From Devosia rhodophyticola (GTDB lineage Bacteria > Pseudomonadota > Alphaproteobacteria > Rhizobiales > Devosiaceae), in contig NZ_CP118247.1 in assembly GCF_028816475.1 (NCBI RefSeq), forward strand, positions 744,001 to 808,000: a stretch of 64,000 nt of DNA, read 5' to 3'. The translations under genes and the position numbers were made by a program. A model generated the notes under the pieces. That model was given only the letters and a program-made list of their open reading frames with translations. It was not told where the DNA came from and ran no database searches. Positions 15,643-25,557 of this stretch are shown here, in pieces (position 1 is the first letter of the stretch; each line of letters opens with the position of its first letter).

Positions 15643-17883
15643 CTAGTAGCTACCGACGATGGCCACGACTTTTTGGCAATGGGTCCGCAGCTCGTTGGGT
15701 ACTGGAGCGTCGCCGCCACCATGCATGTTCGAGCGCGTATATTCATTCAGAGCGAACAAGTTGGTAGTGGAATGGCTTAGAGGATCGTCCCGCCCGGCGT
15801 TTTGTATTGATTGCGCCATTTCGAAAATTTGAGCTCTTGCCGGAAAGCGGCCTGGGAAGCGTAGGCGCAAGTAATCCTCAAGAAAAGGACGAATAGCCTG
15901 CTTAATACTATTAAGGGTCTGACCTTTCAAAATCTTCTGGTGGGATGCGTACTCTCTGATCATCTCGGACTGCTGCAGGTATAGCGACTTCAGTTCATCG
16001 GCGATCCGCCATTGGGTAATACTGCCTTCTCCTGAGTCGCTGCATTGGAGTTGGAAAGTGCGAACCGCCAATTGATCAGCGTTCTTCTCGATCAAGTTAA
16101 GGAATCGAGGATCATGCGACATAACGATCGTCTGGCACGCAGACGCGCCGATCGAACGAATGTGACTCGTCGTTTGGAACTGGCGGTCCAAGTCTTGACT
16201 GTTGAAAGGATCATCGAAGACCACTACTGCGTCTGCCAGCTTGAGGTCAGCGTTGACCTGCGCGATGAAAAACGCCAAGGCCAAAGTCGTTTTATCGCCG
16301 GCACTCAACACGGTTTTGAAGCTTGGCTCGATGTCTGATCTGTCCCCAGCTTTAACTTTTCTAGCACCAATCTCGATGGCGAATTCGGTGTTTGGGTCTC
16401 GACCCACAAAGTTGGTTTTGGCATCCACGATCCGGAAGCTTGCGCCAAAATCGAAAAGAAGGCTGTTCACTGCGGTTTGTCGCGCAGTCATCGTCGCTGC
16501 CGTGTATGAAGTCAGCGCTTTTTGCGCGGCCGCTTTGTCCGTTCTTATTGTCCGGAGGGTGTCGTCCGCACTTAAATATTCTTCAACGGCCGCTTTAACG
16601 GGGTCCACAGCCCTTTCTGCCAATGCATGCCATTTGGCTAGCATAATTTCCGTCTGAGCAATATCGATAGCCGTCGTGTCCGCGCGGGCCTGATCAATCA
16701 CGGCATTCGCTGCGGCAACCTTTTCGTTGTATGCGATAAGCACGCCGACCGCATTGTGAATCGCGGGGCCGTCTGTCCCCATCTCGACGATCTCCAGAGG
16801 GTTGCGTTGTTTCGCCTCGGCCAGCGCCTTGAGTTTATCCAGCCCCTCTCGGACCATTTCAATTTCGTCAGCGACTAGTGTTGGGGTAACGCTGAGATTG
16901 CATAGATCTGCCCAGTAGGCGAACTCGACATCATTCGCGTGCACGAGGGCACCGAACTTGCCAAGGCCCGCAAGAACGCCAGTGAGAGAATCAATCCGGG
17001 CCTTGTAGTTTTTAAACTCGTCGCTGAAAAACGACTTGTAGGCTGCGACTAGATCGTTTCCCCGTGTGTCCTGATCGCAAAACGGGCAACTGTCCTGTGG
17101 AGCGTGGGCTGACCCGTATTCGAGCCAATTGTGAGCGCGCAGACCAAGATCGTGTATCGCCAAGTGATGCGCGACACGTTGGGCCGTGTTTTCGCCCAAT
17201 CCGTCGATGGTCTCGCTCAGCAGCTCAACCACGACTTCTAGACCTTCTAATTCTAATGTTGACGGATTTGGCTTCTGCTTCACGACCGCTGCCTGTTTGG
17301 CGAGTTGAACCCGCTTTTCCCAGTCGTTGATTTTGTCCGTTAAGTTTTCGGGAATAATGGCCTTACAGAAGGCCAAGACTTTGCTCGCGTCGAGCGACCG
17401 ACACCTGGCAAGAATAATCTGTTCCTGCACTTTCTGCTTCTCACTGACTGCTCGCTGCTCCTTGTCTAGCGAGATCACCTTCTCAGAAAGCGCCACACCG
17501 TCATCACCTAGGACCACGGGGAGAAGGCTTCGCTTGTTCTCCCGCGTCACACTATCGCCGACGTGCAGGTTCTTTGACACGTACTCTTGGTCAAATATGT
17601 AGATCTTACCGGGACACGCGTTCCACCTTCCCGCGCTATAAGCGTAAGTCGTGCCTGACGCCCATGAAGTTTCCACTCTTGAATCCCGGATGGCACCGAG
17701 CCGCCGTCTCATAGATATGTGGTTAGCTTGACCGTCGGTGGCCGATCTCAAGATAGAGCACAGTGTACTCTTACCATACCCATTACGTCCAAAAATCAGC
17801 GACAGCCTAGTGAATGGCTCCGCCTTGTGAGTGAGCTTGGAGAACCGGCCAATCTCCTCAATCGACTTAAATTTATGCAGCAT
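15643..17883 (-). CDS. AAA_13 ATPase, RloC/PrrC-like anticodon nuclease candidate
   Basis: The 746-residue protein has an ABC-type ATPase head: Walker A G32-RNGYGKST40, signature LSAGDKTTLAL (527-537), Walker B VVVFDD (553-558) and an H-loop His at 590. A long helical middle contains CPFC at 266-269, resembling the zinc hook of RloC. The C-terminus (after about 650) has R665-xxx-E669 followed by LRLRFP and candidate histidines H704 and H721, in the order of the PrrC Arg-Glu-His nuclease triad. RloC cuts tRNA anticodon loops after DNA damage or phage attack. Start 17883 is an ATG; a TTG lies eight codons upstream. Composition is AT-richer than the neighbours and no partner genes are adjacent, so acquisition as a lone defence gene is likely. 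Confidence 0.7.
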   Translation of the reverse strand: MLHKFKSIEEIGRFSKLTHKAEPFTRLSLIFGRNGYGKSTLCSILRSATDGQANHISMRRRLGAIRDSRVETSWASGTTYAYSAGRWNACPGKIYIFDQEYVSKNLHVGDSVTRENKRSLLPVVLGDDGVALSEKVISLDKEQRAVSEKQKVQEQIILARCRSLDASKVLAFCKAIIPENLTDKINDWEKRVQLAKQAAVVKQKPNPSTLELEGLEVVVELLSETIDGLGENTAQRVAHHLAIHDLGLRAHNWLEYGSAHAPQDSCPFCDQDTRGNDLVAAYKSFFSDEFKNYKARIDSLTGVLAGLGKFGALVHANDVEFAYWADLCNLSVTPTLVADEIEMVREGLDKLKALAEAKQRNPLEIVEMGTDGPAIHNAVGVLIAYNEKVAAANAVIDQARADTTAIDIAQTEIMLAKWHALAERAVDPVKAAVEEYLSADDTLRTIRTDKAAAQKALTSYTAATMTARQTAVNSLLFDFGASFRIVDAKTNFVGRDPNTEFAIEIGARKVKAGDRSDIEPSFKTVLSAGDKTTLALAFFIAQVNADLKLADAVVVFDDPFNSQDLDRQFQTTSHIRSIGASACQTIVMSHDPRFLNLIEKNADQLAVRTFQLQCSDSGEGSITQWRIADELKSLYLQQSEMIREYASHQKILKGQTLNSIKQAIRPFLEDYLRLRFPGRFPARAQIFEMAQSIQNAGRDDPLSHSTTNLFALNEYTRSNMHGGGDAPVPNELRTHCQKVVAIVGSY

Positions 17884-18126
17884 GCAATTGCCCCGAACCA
17901 GCGGCAAGCTAAGATGCAGTTAGCGAGCGCGCAAGTAAGAATGAATATGGACAAGGTTTATTGAGAGAAACTTGCCAAGCACTACTAACATGCGTGTTAT
18001 TCGTCCAATGATTGACGAAGCCGCAGCAATTTTGAATTTGAAATCTTGGATTGTTCCCCCGCCCTAGCCGATAGGTGCCGCAAGCGACCGCGTTGGAAGC
18101 ATGGCGGCTGCCCCCACTCGGTGTCA

Positions 18127-18145
18127 CCCCGGGCTTGACCCGGGG
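18127..18145. repeat. Intergenic palindrome, CCCCGGG type
   Basis: CCCCGGG-CTTGA-CCCGGGG is a perfect 7-bp inverted repeat flanked by GTCA and TCCATCATGAGA. The form resembles short extragenic palindromes scattered through Hyphomicrobiales genomes. Only one copy is in the window, so dispersal is inferred. Confidence 0.6.
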
Positions 18146-18195
18146 TCCATCATGAGATTTATCCGCCCTCACTGCCAGTACGACCGCCACGATGG

Positions 18196-18215
18196 ATTCC
18201 GGCCTCCACCGGAAT
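18196..18215. repeat. Intergenic palindrome, ATTCCGG type
   Basis: ATTCCGG-CCTCCA-CCGGAAT is a perfect 7-bp inverted repeat set in GATGG...GACCG. It resembles another common alphaproteobacterial extragenic palindrome and lies 50 bases from the first one. Confidence 0.6.
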
Positions 18216-18614
18216 GACCGTATGGCGATGGAGGGTCAGCACCCCCCCACGCAAAACTTATCCCCACGCCCAAAGCCTCTGCCACAATAACACTCACTCC
18301 CCACGCGATTGCGGGGTCGCGACGAACGGTCCGTGGGAGAGCAGATGGGTGGGAGGCGGTCGCGCGCTCCTGGGTCCGTGTGACGGGTTTGTCCGGCCAG
18401 GCTGGAACAAAGCGCTCCATAGTCCTGAAAGCCCATCGCATGCGGCGAGACCAGTCTCGTAACTTAAAAATCACATGAGGCCGGTTCTCGCCGCATGTCG
18501 CAATCTTTTAAACCGCAGGCCTCGTGCCGGGCGGGATTTGGTCGTGGGCAAAATGCAAAGCGGGTCGGAAACCGCGTGGCGATCCCCTATGCTGGCCCAA
18601 AGGAGAATCGCTGC

Positions 18615-20393
18615 ATGCCGATCCGGCAATTACCTGATGATCTGATCAACCGCATTGCGGCGGGCGAAGTCGTCGAGCGCCCCGCAAGCGTTGTCAAGGA
18701 ACTGGTCGAAAACGCCATTGATGCAACCGCTACGCGCATTGTCATTACCACCGCTGGCGGTGGCAAAAGCCTTATCCGCATCGAGGATGATGGCCACGGC
18801 ATGGATGCGCGCGATCTGGTGCTTTCGGTCGAGCGGCACGCCACCTCCAAATTGGGTGACGCCGAGCTTGACGATATTCGCACCCTCGGTTTTCGCGGCG
18901 AGGCGCTGGCCTCCATCGGATCGGTGGCCGAACTGACCATTTCAACCCGCACCAAAAACGCTGAAACCGGTCTGCGGCTTAATGTTTTGGGCGGCAAGAA
19001 GCATGGCCCCCTGCCCCAGGCGATGAATCGCGGCACCATCATCGAGGTCAAAAATCTCTTTGCCCATATCCCTGCCCGGCTGAAATTCCTCAAGACCGAC
19101 CGGGGCGAAACCGCAGCGATCACCGACGTGGTCAAGCGTCTGGCCATGGCCAATCCCGAAGTCCATTTCGTTCTTAGCGGATCGGACCGCAGCACAACCA
19201 ACTGGCCTGCCGTCACCGGCGATGGCGCGCTCGCCGGACGGTTGGCGCAAGTCATTGGCGACGATTTTGCCCAGAACGCGGTCCGGCTGGCCACCACCCG
19301 ACACGGCGTTGTCGTTGCCGGTCTGGCGGGCCTGCCCACCTACACCCGCGCCAATTCGCTCAGCCAGTTCTATTTCGTCAATGGCCGCTCGGTGCGCGAC
19401 AAGGTCTTGATGGGGGCGGTTCGCGCCGCCTACGCCGATTTCACCTTCCGCGACCGGTTTCCCGTCATTGCGCTCTATCTGGCGGTCGATCCGGGCGAGG
19501 TCGATGTCAATGTACATCCCGCCAAGGCCGAATTGCGGTTTCGCGATGCCGGTGGCGTGCGCAGCGCCGTCATTCGTGCCATCGGCGAAGCCTTGACCCA
19601 TGCCGGTTTCAAGGCTTCGAGCAGCGTTGCCGAAGATGTCATCGGAGCGTTTTCCGCGCCGGGTCACGACGCCGCTGCCTCCGCCCCTCGCTCTGGCCCC
19701 TTGTCACCCACGCCCTTTGCTGCAACGCCATCAGCGTATGCGTCGCGCGATTATCCAATCGCCGCAGAGCGCGGCTTTGCCGGGTTTACTGAACCGAGCG
19801 GGCGGGTCGAGGACAGCGAACCGGCGGGGCTTGTCGACTATCCGCTCGGCACCGCCCGCGCCCAGATGTTTGACAATTTCATCATCGCCCAGAATGGCGA
19901 TGGGCTATTGCTGGTTGACCAGCACGCCGCCCACGAACGCCTGGTTTATGAGCGTTTCAAGACCCAGTTGGCGTCCGGGCCGGTGCCCAGTCAGGCCCAA
20001 CTTATTCCGGTGGTTATCGAACTGCCCGAGGAAGATTGCGTCCGCCTTGAAGACGCCGCCGCCGACTTTGAGCGCTTTGGTCTTTATATCGAGCGCTTCG
20101 GTGCCCGCGCCATTGCGGTGCGCGAAACCCCGGCCTTGCTCGGGCAAACCGATATTGAGGGCTTGATCCGCGATCTTGCCGATGGGTTGGCCGAGTGGGA
20201 AACCACCACTGCGCTCAGTGACCGGATGGAGGCCATTATCGGGCGCATGGCCTGTCATGGCTCGGTCCGTTCGGGCCGCCGCCTGCGGGTCGATGAAATG
20301 AATGCCCTTTTGCGCGATATGGAGGCGACCCCCATTCGGGCCAATGTATTCACGGCCGCCCGACCTATGTCGAACTCAAGAAGCGCGACATAG
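18615..20393 (+). CDS. mutL: DNA mismatch repair protein MutL, C-terminus frameshifted as sequenced
   Basis: MutL couples mismatch recognition to strand incision. ATG 18615 has AAGGAGA eight bases upstream. The GHKL ATPase motifs are E32-NAIDA37, D59-GHGM and G92-FRGEAL98. The C-terminal domain carries the endonuclease motif D435[11 protein letters not shown] (DQHAxxExxxxE), so this is a nicking MutL. At the run of five C (20329-20333) the frame is wrong: adding one C restores the expected [23 protein letters not shown]... and moves the stop from 20393 to 20419, giving a normal protein of about 601 residues. As written, the conserved C-x-HGRP motif, which contributes to the metal site, is lost. 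This is either a sequencing error or a real mutator allele. The corrected end lies three bases from the convergent edd stop. Confidence 0.93.
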   Translation: MPIRQLPDDLINRIAAGEVVERPASVVKELVENAIDATATRIVITTAGGGKSLIRIEDDGHGMDARDLVLSVERHATSKLGDAELDDIRTLGFRGEALASIGSVAELTISTRTKNAETGLRLNVLGGKKHGPLPQAMNRGTIIEVKNLFAHIPARLKFLKTDRGETAAITDVVKRLAMANPEVHFVLSGSDRSTTNWPAVTGDGALAGRLAQVIGDDFAQNAVRLATTRHGVVVAGLAGLPTYTRANSLSQFYFVNGRSVRDKVLMGAVRAAYADFTFRDRFPVIALYLAVDPGEVDVNVHPAKAELRFRDAGGVRSAVIRAIGEALTHAGFKASSSVAEDVIGAFSAPGHDAAASAPRSGPLSPTPFAATPSAYASRDYPIAAERGFAGFTEPSGRVEDSEPAGLVDYPLGTARAQMFDNFIIAQNGDGLLLVDQHAAHERLVYERFKTQLASGPVPSQAQLIPVVIELPEEDCVRLEDAAADFERFGLYIERFGARAIAVRETPALLGQTDIEGLIRDLADGLAEWETTTALSDRMEAIIGRMACHGSVRSGRRLRVDEMNALLRDMEATPIRANVFTAARPMSNSRSAT

Positions 20394-20422
20394 AAAGGCT
20401 GTTCGGGCGGACGCGCTAGCCT

Positions 20423-22237
20423 CTATTGAAAGACGCTGGCGCCCCGGTCGGCCACGCCAACCAGACTGCGCATGCCCGCGAACAATTCGCGCCCCATGCC
20501 AAAATGCTGGGGACGCAGATCCTCGGTGGCCGGGGTGCGTGAGAAGAATTCGCGCTCGTCGCCAAGGAATTGCAGCGTTCCTTCATTGGCATCGAGCCGG
20601 ATCATGTCGCCATCGCGGATCTTGGCAATCGCGCCGCCGTCCATGGCTTCGGGCGTCATGTGGATCGCCGCCGGCACCTTGCCCGACGCCCCCGACATCC
20701 GCCCGTCGGTCAGCAGCGCCACCTTAAAACCCCGATCCTGCAACAGCCCCAGCGCCGGCGTCAGCTTGTGCAACTCCGGCATGCCAATCGCCCGCGGCCC
20801 GGAAAACCGCACGACAGCGATCAGATCGCCGGTCAGTTCACCCGCCTTGAACGCTTCCTGCAAGCCTTCCTGCCCATGGAACACCCGGGCAGGCGCTTCA
20901 ACAACCCGATGCTCGGGCTTGACCGCCGACACCTTGATGACCGAGCGACCAATATTGCCGGTCAACAGCTTGAGCCCACCCGTTGGCTGGAACGGAGCCT
21001 TTGCCGAAGCGAGAACCTTGGGTAGCGCCGACTCCTTGGGAGCCGGTTCAAAGCTCAACTTATCCTCGATCAGTTTGGCTTCGACACAATAGCCAGACAG
21101 GCCTGTTCCCCAGACGGTCTTGACGTCTTCATGCAGATGTCCTGATCCAAGCAGTTCCTGAATGAGAAAGCCCATACCACCCGCCGCGTGGAAATGGTTC
21201 ACATCAGCAACGCCATTGGGATAGACCCGCGCCAGCAAGGGAGTGGCATCGGACAGGTCGGACATGTCGTCCCATGTCACCGTCAGCCCAGCCGCCGCTG
21301 CGATGGCGATCAGGTGCATGGTGTGGTTGGTCGAACCGCCTGTCGCATGCAACCCCACGAGGCCGTTGACGATGGCTTTTTCGTCAATGACATGGCCAAC
21401 GGGGGTATAATTGTTGCCCTGAGCCGAAAGCGAAAGCGCCCGGCGTGTCGCTTCCTGGGTTAGCGCATCGCGCAGTGGTGTGCCCGGATTGACGAAGCTG
21501 GCGCCCGGCAGGTGCAGACCCATGATTTCCATCAGCATCTGATTGGAATTTGCGGTGCCATAAAATGTGCAGGTGCCCGCCGAGTGGTATGATTTCGCCT
21601 CTGCCTCAAGCAGTTCGGCGCGCCCGACCTTGCCCTCCATATAGAGCTGGCGAATGCGTGATTTCTCGTCATTCGGCAGTCCCGAAGGCATTGGCCCGGC
21701 GGGCACGAAAACGGCGGGCAAATGCCCAAACGTTAGAGCTCCAATCAACAGGCCAGGCACGATCTTGTCGCAAATCCCCAGAAACACACCGGCATCAAAC
21801 ATATTATGACTCAGCGAAATGGCCGTCGCCATGGCAATGACATCGCGCGAAAACAAGCTCAAATCCATGCCCGGCTGGCCTTGAGTGACGCCATCGCACA
21901 TGGCTGGTACGCCGCCCGCGACCTGTGCGGTTGCGCCGATCTCACGTGCCGCTGCCTTGATGATATCGGGATAGGTTTGGTACGGCTGGTGCGCCGACAG
22001 CATGTCGTTGTAACTGGTGACGATACCCAGATTAAGCGTCTTGTTCCCCGCCAGAGCGGCCTTTTCGGAGGGGCTGGAGGCGGCAAAGCCGTGGGCAAGA
22101 TTTCCGCAGGACAGTCGGGAGCGATAAACGCCAGCTTCCTTGGCGGCATCAAGCCGATTGAGATAATCGCGTCGCGACTCGCGGCTACGGTCTGCGATGC
22201 GGTCAGTTACGTCCTGAATGGCTTTAAGCACAGTCAT
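20423..22237 (-). CDS. edd: Phosphogluconate dehydratase
   Basis: Edd dehydrates 6-phosphogluconate to 2-keto-3-deoxy-6-phosphogluconate, the first committed step of the Entner-Doudoroff pathway, using a [4Fe-4S] cluster. The 604-residue protein has the IlvD/Edd architecture, with [19 protein letters not shown] and [20 protein letters not shown] 22237 is supported by AAGGAGC. It is the last gene of zwf-pgl-edd. The aldolase gene (eda) is not in the window. Confidence 0.96.
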   Translation of the reverse strand: MTVLKAIQDVTDRIADRSRESRRDYLNRLDAAKEAGVYRSRLSCGNLAHGFAASSPSEKAALAGNKTLNLGIVTSYNDMLSAHQPYQTYPDIIKAAAREIGATAQVAGGVPAMCDGVTQGQPGMDLSLFSRDVIAMATAISLSHNMFDAGVFLGICDKIVPGLLIGALTFGHLPAVFVPAGPMPSGLPNDEKSRIRQLYMEGKVGRAELLEAEAKSYHSAGTCTFYGTANSNQMLMEIMGLHLPGASFVNPGTPLRDALTQEATRRALSLSAQGNNYTPVGHVIDEKAIVNGLVGLHATGGSTNHTMHLIAIAAAAGLTVTWDDMSDLSDATPLLARVYPNGVADVNHFHAAGGMGFLIQELLGSGHLHEDVKTVWGTGLSGYCVEAKLIEDKLSFEPAPKESALPKVLASAKAPFQPTGGLKLLTGNIGRSVIKVSAVKPEHRVVEAPARVFHGQEGLQEAFKAGELTGDLIAVVRFSGPRAIGMPELHKLTPALGLLQDRGFKVALLTDGRMSGASGKVPAAIHMTPEAMDGGAIAKIRDGDMIRLDANEGTLQFLGDEREFFSRTPATEDLRPQHFGMGRELFAGMRSLVGVADRGASVFQ

Positions 22238-22298
22238 GGTTGCTCCTTTGTGGGCGGACGGAGCGGCCGAGGCGACCAATTGGGGATCGCCTCAGGAG

Positions 22299-23006
22299 CT
22301 ATGGCGCCCAATAGACAGTTACAGGCTTTCCTGCGCGCAACACGGCGCGGATGGGCATTTGCTCGACCGGCCCTTCACCAAGCGCTGTTTCCAGCACCTG
22401 AGCCTTTTCCTCACCCTCAATATGGAGGTAAAGAGCGTCAGTATCGAGAAGATAAGGCAATGTCAGGGTCACGCGCGGCTCGCCCGCGCCGGGCGCCTCG
22501 ATGGCCAAGGCCGGGCCAGCGGCCGACAACGCCTTGCTCAACGTGTTGCCGCCGGGGAAAAATGAGGCAGTGTGGCCATCGCCACCCATGCCAAGAATTA
22601 CAGCGGCAAAGGGGCGCGGCAGATCGCCCAGAAGCGCATTGGTGCGCTCGATTGCAGCGTCATCGGGGGTTTGGCCACCAGTATAGAGCGGTAGAAAACG
22701 CGCAATGGCTGCAGGGCCTTGCAACATGCGTTCGTTGACCAGCATAGCGTTGGAGCGGTCGCTGGTTTCACTGACCCAGCGCTCATCCACCAGCGTAACA
22801 ATCACCTTGGACCAATCGACGTCCTTATGCTTGCCAAGCGCCGCAAAAAACCGGGCTGGCGTCGAGCCACCCGAAACTGCAATTGCCGCGATGCCATTGG
22901 CCTCGATGGCCGAATTGATATGGTTGGCAACATTGATCGCCAGCTCTTTGGCAAGCGCCAGTCGGCCTTCGAAACTGCGTCGTTCGATGCTCACCTTAGT
23001 ACTCAT
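22299..23006 (-). CDS. pgl: 6-phosphogluconolactonase
   Basis: Pgl hydrolyses 6-phosphogluconolactone between Zwf and Edd. The protein of about 235 residues shows the family motifs AVSGGSTPARFF, VTLVDERWV and ILGMGGDGHTASFFPG. The start overlaps the 3' end of zwf; ATG 23006 (MSTKVS) is chosen, while ATG 23012 two codons earlier is equally possible, and neither has a clear ribosome site, suggesting translational coupling. It lies in the zwf-pgl-edd operon, 61 bases before edd. Confidence 0.94.
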   Translation of the reverse strand: MSTKVSIERRSFEGRLALAKELAINVANHINSAIEANGIAAIAVSGGSTPARFFAALGKHKDVDWSKVIVTLVDERWVSETSDRSNAMLVNERMLQGPAAIARFLPLYTGGQTPDDAAIERTNALLGDLPRPFAAVILGMGGDGHTASFFPGGNTLSKALSAAGPALAIEAPGAGEPRVTLTLPYLLDTDALYLHIEGEEKAQVLETALGEGPVEQMPIRAVLRAGKPVTVYWAP

Positions 23007-24477
23007 CCTCATGCCAGGTGCGGCCATCGCGTTCGATCAAGGCGATGGCGGCGGTTGGGCCCCAGGTACCCGCTGTATAGATTTGAGTCGGATCGGTAGA
23101 TGCCTCCCAGGCTTCCCGGATCGGGTCGACCCATTTCCACGCGGCCTCGAGTTCATCACGTCGCATGAACAAGGTTTGATTACCCCTGACCACATCAAGC
23201 AGCAGGCGCTCATAGGCTTCGGGCGTGCGTTCGGCAAAAGTCTGGGCGAAGCTCAGATTAAGCGGCACTTCCCGCAAGCGCATCCCACCGGGACCCGGAT
23301 CCTTTATCATCATCATCAGTTTGACGCCCTCATCGGGCTGCAAACGAATGATGAGTTTGTTTGAACGCGGCGCGCCCTCGGCATGATCAAAGATCGAATG
23401 GGGGATGGGCTTGAACTGAATGCAGATTTCGGAAACCCGCTTAGCCATCCGCTTGCCGGTGCGCAGGTAAAATGGCACGCCCGCCCATCGCCAGTTTTCA
23501 ATCTCGGCTTTTACCGCAACAAAAGTCTCGGTGCGGCTGCCCTTCTTTTCCTCGGGCAACTCGTCCTGGTAACTCTTGACCGAAACGGTTTCCGAAGAAA
23601 TTCCGCGATATTGACCACGCACCGTCATCTTGCCGACTTCGCCATTGGTGATCGGCTTGAGTGAACGCAGAACCTTGAGCTTTTCGTCGCGCAGGGCGTT
23701 TGCATCATCAGAGGCTGGCGGTTCCATGGCCACGAGGCACAAGAGCTGCAACATGTGATTTTGGATCATGTCGCGCAAAGCGCCAGATTCGTCATAATAG
23801 CCGCGCGTACCAGCACCAACGGTTTCGGCGACGGTAATCTGAACATGGTCGATATGGGCCGAATTCCAGATCGGTTCGAACAACATATTGGCAAAGCGCA
23901 GCGCCAAAAGGTTCTGAACCGTCTCTTTGCCAAGATAGTGATCGATACGGTAGACCTGATCTTCTCGAAAAATCTTGGCAACGCCATCATTGATTTCCAT
24001 CGAGGATTCCAAGTCGTGACCCAACGGTTTTTCGATCACAACGCGCGCGTCGCGACGGTAAAATTTCTTCTTGGCAAGATATTCAGCGATCGGCTCGAAC
24101 AGGTTAGGCGCAACCGCGAGATAGAAGGCGCGAACGACTTCGGGCTCTTCGCGCAATGCCCCCTTGAGATCGCCCCAACCGGCTTCATTGCTCACGTCGT
24201 TGACGATGTAGGAGAATATTGAGACGAAACGGTCGATAACGGCCTTGTCCTGATATTCCTTGTCGACGAATTCGCTGATCGCGGTGCGTGCCACCTTCTG
24301 GAAATCGGCATCACTGAGCTTGGAGCGCGACACTCCGATAATGCGCGACTGCTCGTCGAACTGGCCGTCCTTGAAGCGATAATAGAGCGCCGGGATGAGC
24401 TTACGCCTGGTCAGATCGCCGGTGGCGCCAAACACCACATAATCAAAAGGCTGGACTGGAATGATACGGCTGGACAC
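22996..24477 (-). CDS. zwf: Glucose-6-phosphate 1-dehydrogenase
   Basis: Zwf oxidises glucose 6-phosphate with NADP, feeding both the Entner-Doudoroff and pentose phosphate routes. The 493-residue protein has the nucleotide-binding FGATGDLTRRK near residue 16 and the substrate/catalytic RIDHYLGKE near residue 177. Length is normal. It follows the sugar-kinase gene by 27 bases and overlaps pgl, so the four genes probably form one transcript. Confidence 0.97.
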   Translation of the reverse strand: MSSRIIPVQPFDYVVFGATGDLTRRKLIPALYYRFKDGQFDEQSRIIGVSRSKLSDADFQKVARTAISEFVDKEYQDKAVIDRFVSIFSYIVNDVSNEAGWGDLKGALREEPEVVRAFYLAVAPNLFEPIAEYLAKKKFYRRDARVVIEKPLGHDLESSMEINDGVAKIFREDQVYRIDHYLGKETVQNLLALRFANMLFEPIWNSAHIDHVQITVAETVGAGTRGYYDESGALRDMIQNHMLQLLCLVAMEPPASDDANALRDEKLKVLRSLKPITNGEVGKMTVRGQYRGISSETVSVKSYQDELPEEKKGSRTETFVAVKAEIENWRWAGVPFYLRTGKRMAKRVSEICIQFKPIPHSIFDHAEGAPRSNKLIIRLQPDEGVKLMMMIKDPGPGGMRLREVPLNLSFAQTFAERTPEAYERLLLDVVRGNQTLFMRRDELEAAWKWVDPIREAWEASTDPTQIYTAGTWGPTAAIALIERDGRTWHEDEY

Positions 24478-24504
24478 GATAAAATAGTCCCTTCAATACA
24501 AGGT

Positions 24505-25386
24505 TCAGGCGGACGCAAAATTCTGTTTGGACAGAATCAGGGCGCCGTGCAGCGGTTCAAATTTTGGCAGAGCGACGAAATCGCCATAACGTTTTTCAAG
24601 CAGCGGAAAGAGCGCTTGTCCAAAACCACCAACAATTGCCATGACCTTGGCACCCCGGGCCTTGAACCAGTCGGCATAGGCGTCGATGTAGGAGAACTGC
24701 AACGCCATCAGTTTGATGGCAATGGCGTCCCCCTGTTGATAGTGCTCGATGAACATGGGCATCAATGCGCCATAATCGGCGGGGTTCCGGTTATCATCGA
24801 AAGACCAGTCCATAACGGCATCGTTGTTGCCACCCAGTTTGGCGATAACTGCCTTGGTCAGGGCAGAACCCTCGACCAATCGGTCTTCAGCCTCAACGGC
24901 GATGCGGACAAGCTCTCGTCCCAGAATGGCGCCAGACATTTGATCGCCGATCTCAAAACCCCAGCCACCGGCCTGATGGCGCTGACCATCAATTATTGCC
25001 AGACCCGCGGAGCCTGTTCCCACGATGATCACTGCGCCATCCTTGCCACCAAGGGCGCCGGCGTGGGCAATGTCGATATCATCATAGACCCGCACTTTGG
25101 CAAAGGGCCAATCTCTGAGGGCAAATTCTTCGCGGGCCGAATTCAGGCGACCGCCCGCCATGCCGAAACAAGCGTAGGTGTTTGCAGTTTCTGCGAAATC
25201 AACACCTGCCTTTTCAAAGACTTCACGTGTACCCGCGTTGACGGCAGCATAGGCAGGGTCGCCGTCGTCGATCTGCAGATTGGACCGGCCATTGCGGACT
25301 TCGGCGAGCGTTTCGAGATTTTCATTGGCCAGACGGACGCGGCAATTGGTGCCACCACCGTCCACGCCGAGATAATATCTGGGCAC
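24505..25386 (-). CDS. BadF/BadG-type ATPase, probable N-acetylglucosamine or glucosamine kinase
   Basis: The 293-residue protein has the actin-like ATPase fold of the BadF/BadG/BcrA/BcrD family. The phosphate-binding loop is LGVDGGGTNCRVRL at about 6-19, the second motif VIIVGTGSAG is near 115, and a third AIVGGFG lies near residue 255. Single-subunit members of this size in Hyphomicrobiales act as N-acetylglucosamine or glucosamine kinases. Position upstream of zwf-pgl-edd suits a hexosamine or hexose entry step, which is inference. The promoter region carries a strong dyad (25411-25439). Confidence 0.75.
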   Translation of the reverse strand: MPRYYLGVDGGGTNCRVRLANENLETLAEVRNGRSNLQIDDGDPAYAAVNAGTREVFEKAGVDFAETANTYACFGMAGGRLNSAREEFALRDWPFAKVRVYDDIDIAHAGALGGKDGAVIIVGTGSAGLAIIDGQRHQAGGWGFEIGDQMSGAILGRELVRIAVEAEDRLVEGSALTKAVIAKLGGNNDAVMDWSFDDNRNPADYGALMPMFIEHYQQGDAIAIKLMALQFSYIDAYADWFKARGAKVMAIVGGFGQALFPLLEKRYGDFVALPKFEPLHGALILSKQNFASA

Positions 25387-25410
25387 GCTTGCGTCTCCGT
25401 CCTATATGCT

Positions 25411-25439
25411 GGTCCTACAGCGAATAATTCGCGCGGACC
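25411..25439. promoter_or_regulatory. Candidate operator for the kinase-zwf-pgl-edd operon
   Basis: A perfect 13-base palindrome, GCGAAT-A-ATTCGC (25420-25432), is framed by GGTCC (25411-25415) and GGACC (25435-25439). It lies 25 bases upstream of the kinase start, where a repressor would block transcription. The regulator is not identified and is not encoded nearby. Confidence 0.5.
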
Positions 25440-25557
25440 ATAATGCGAAAGATCATTAGACGAAAGTAGAATAAGGGACAAAATTGGCAGGCAAAGAGCT
25501 GTTTGAACATGGCACAAATGTGCTGGGTGCAGCGGAAGCACCACGGAGGGCCGTTTG

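Larger units (their letters stand above)
17884..18614. other. Non-coding stretch with palindromic repeats upstream of mutL
   Basis: About 730 bases without a credible gene. The part next to the RloC-like gene is AT-rich; the rest is GC-rich and contains two intergenic palindromes (18127-18145 and 18196-18215). A 101-codon leftward ORF (18169-18474) runs straight through the palindromes and is not believed. The mutL ribosome site AAGGAGA lies at 18600-18606. Confidence 0.5.

Noticed and set aside
18169-18474. Leftward 101-codon ORF upstream of mutL
   Set aside because: It runs through two intergenic palindromes, has no ribosome site and no recognisable domain.
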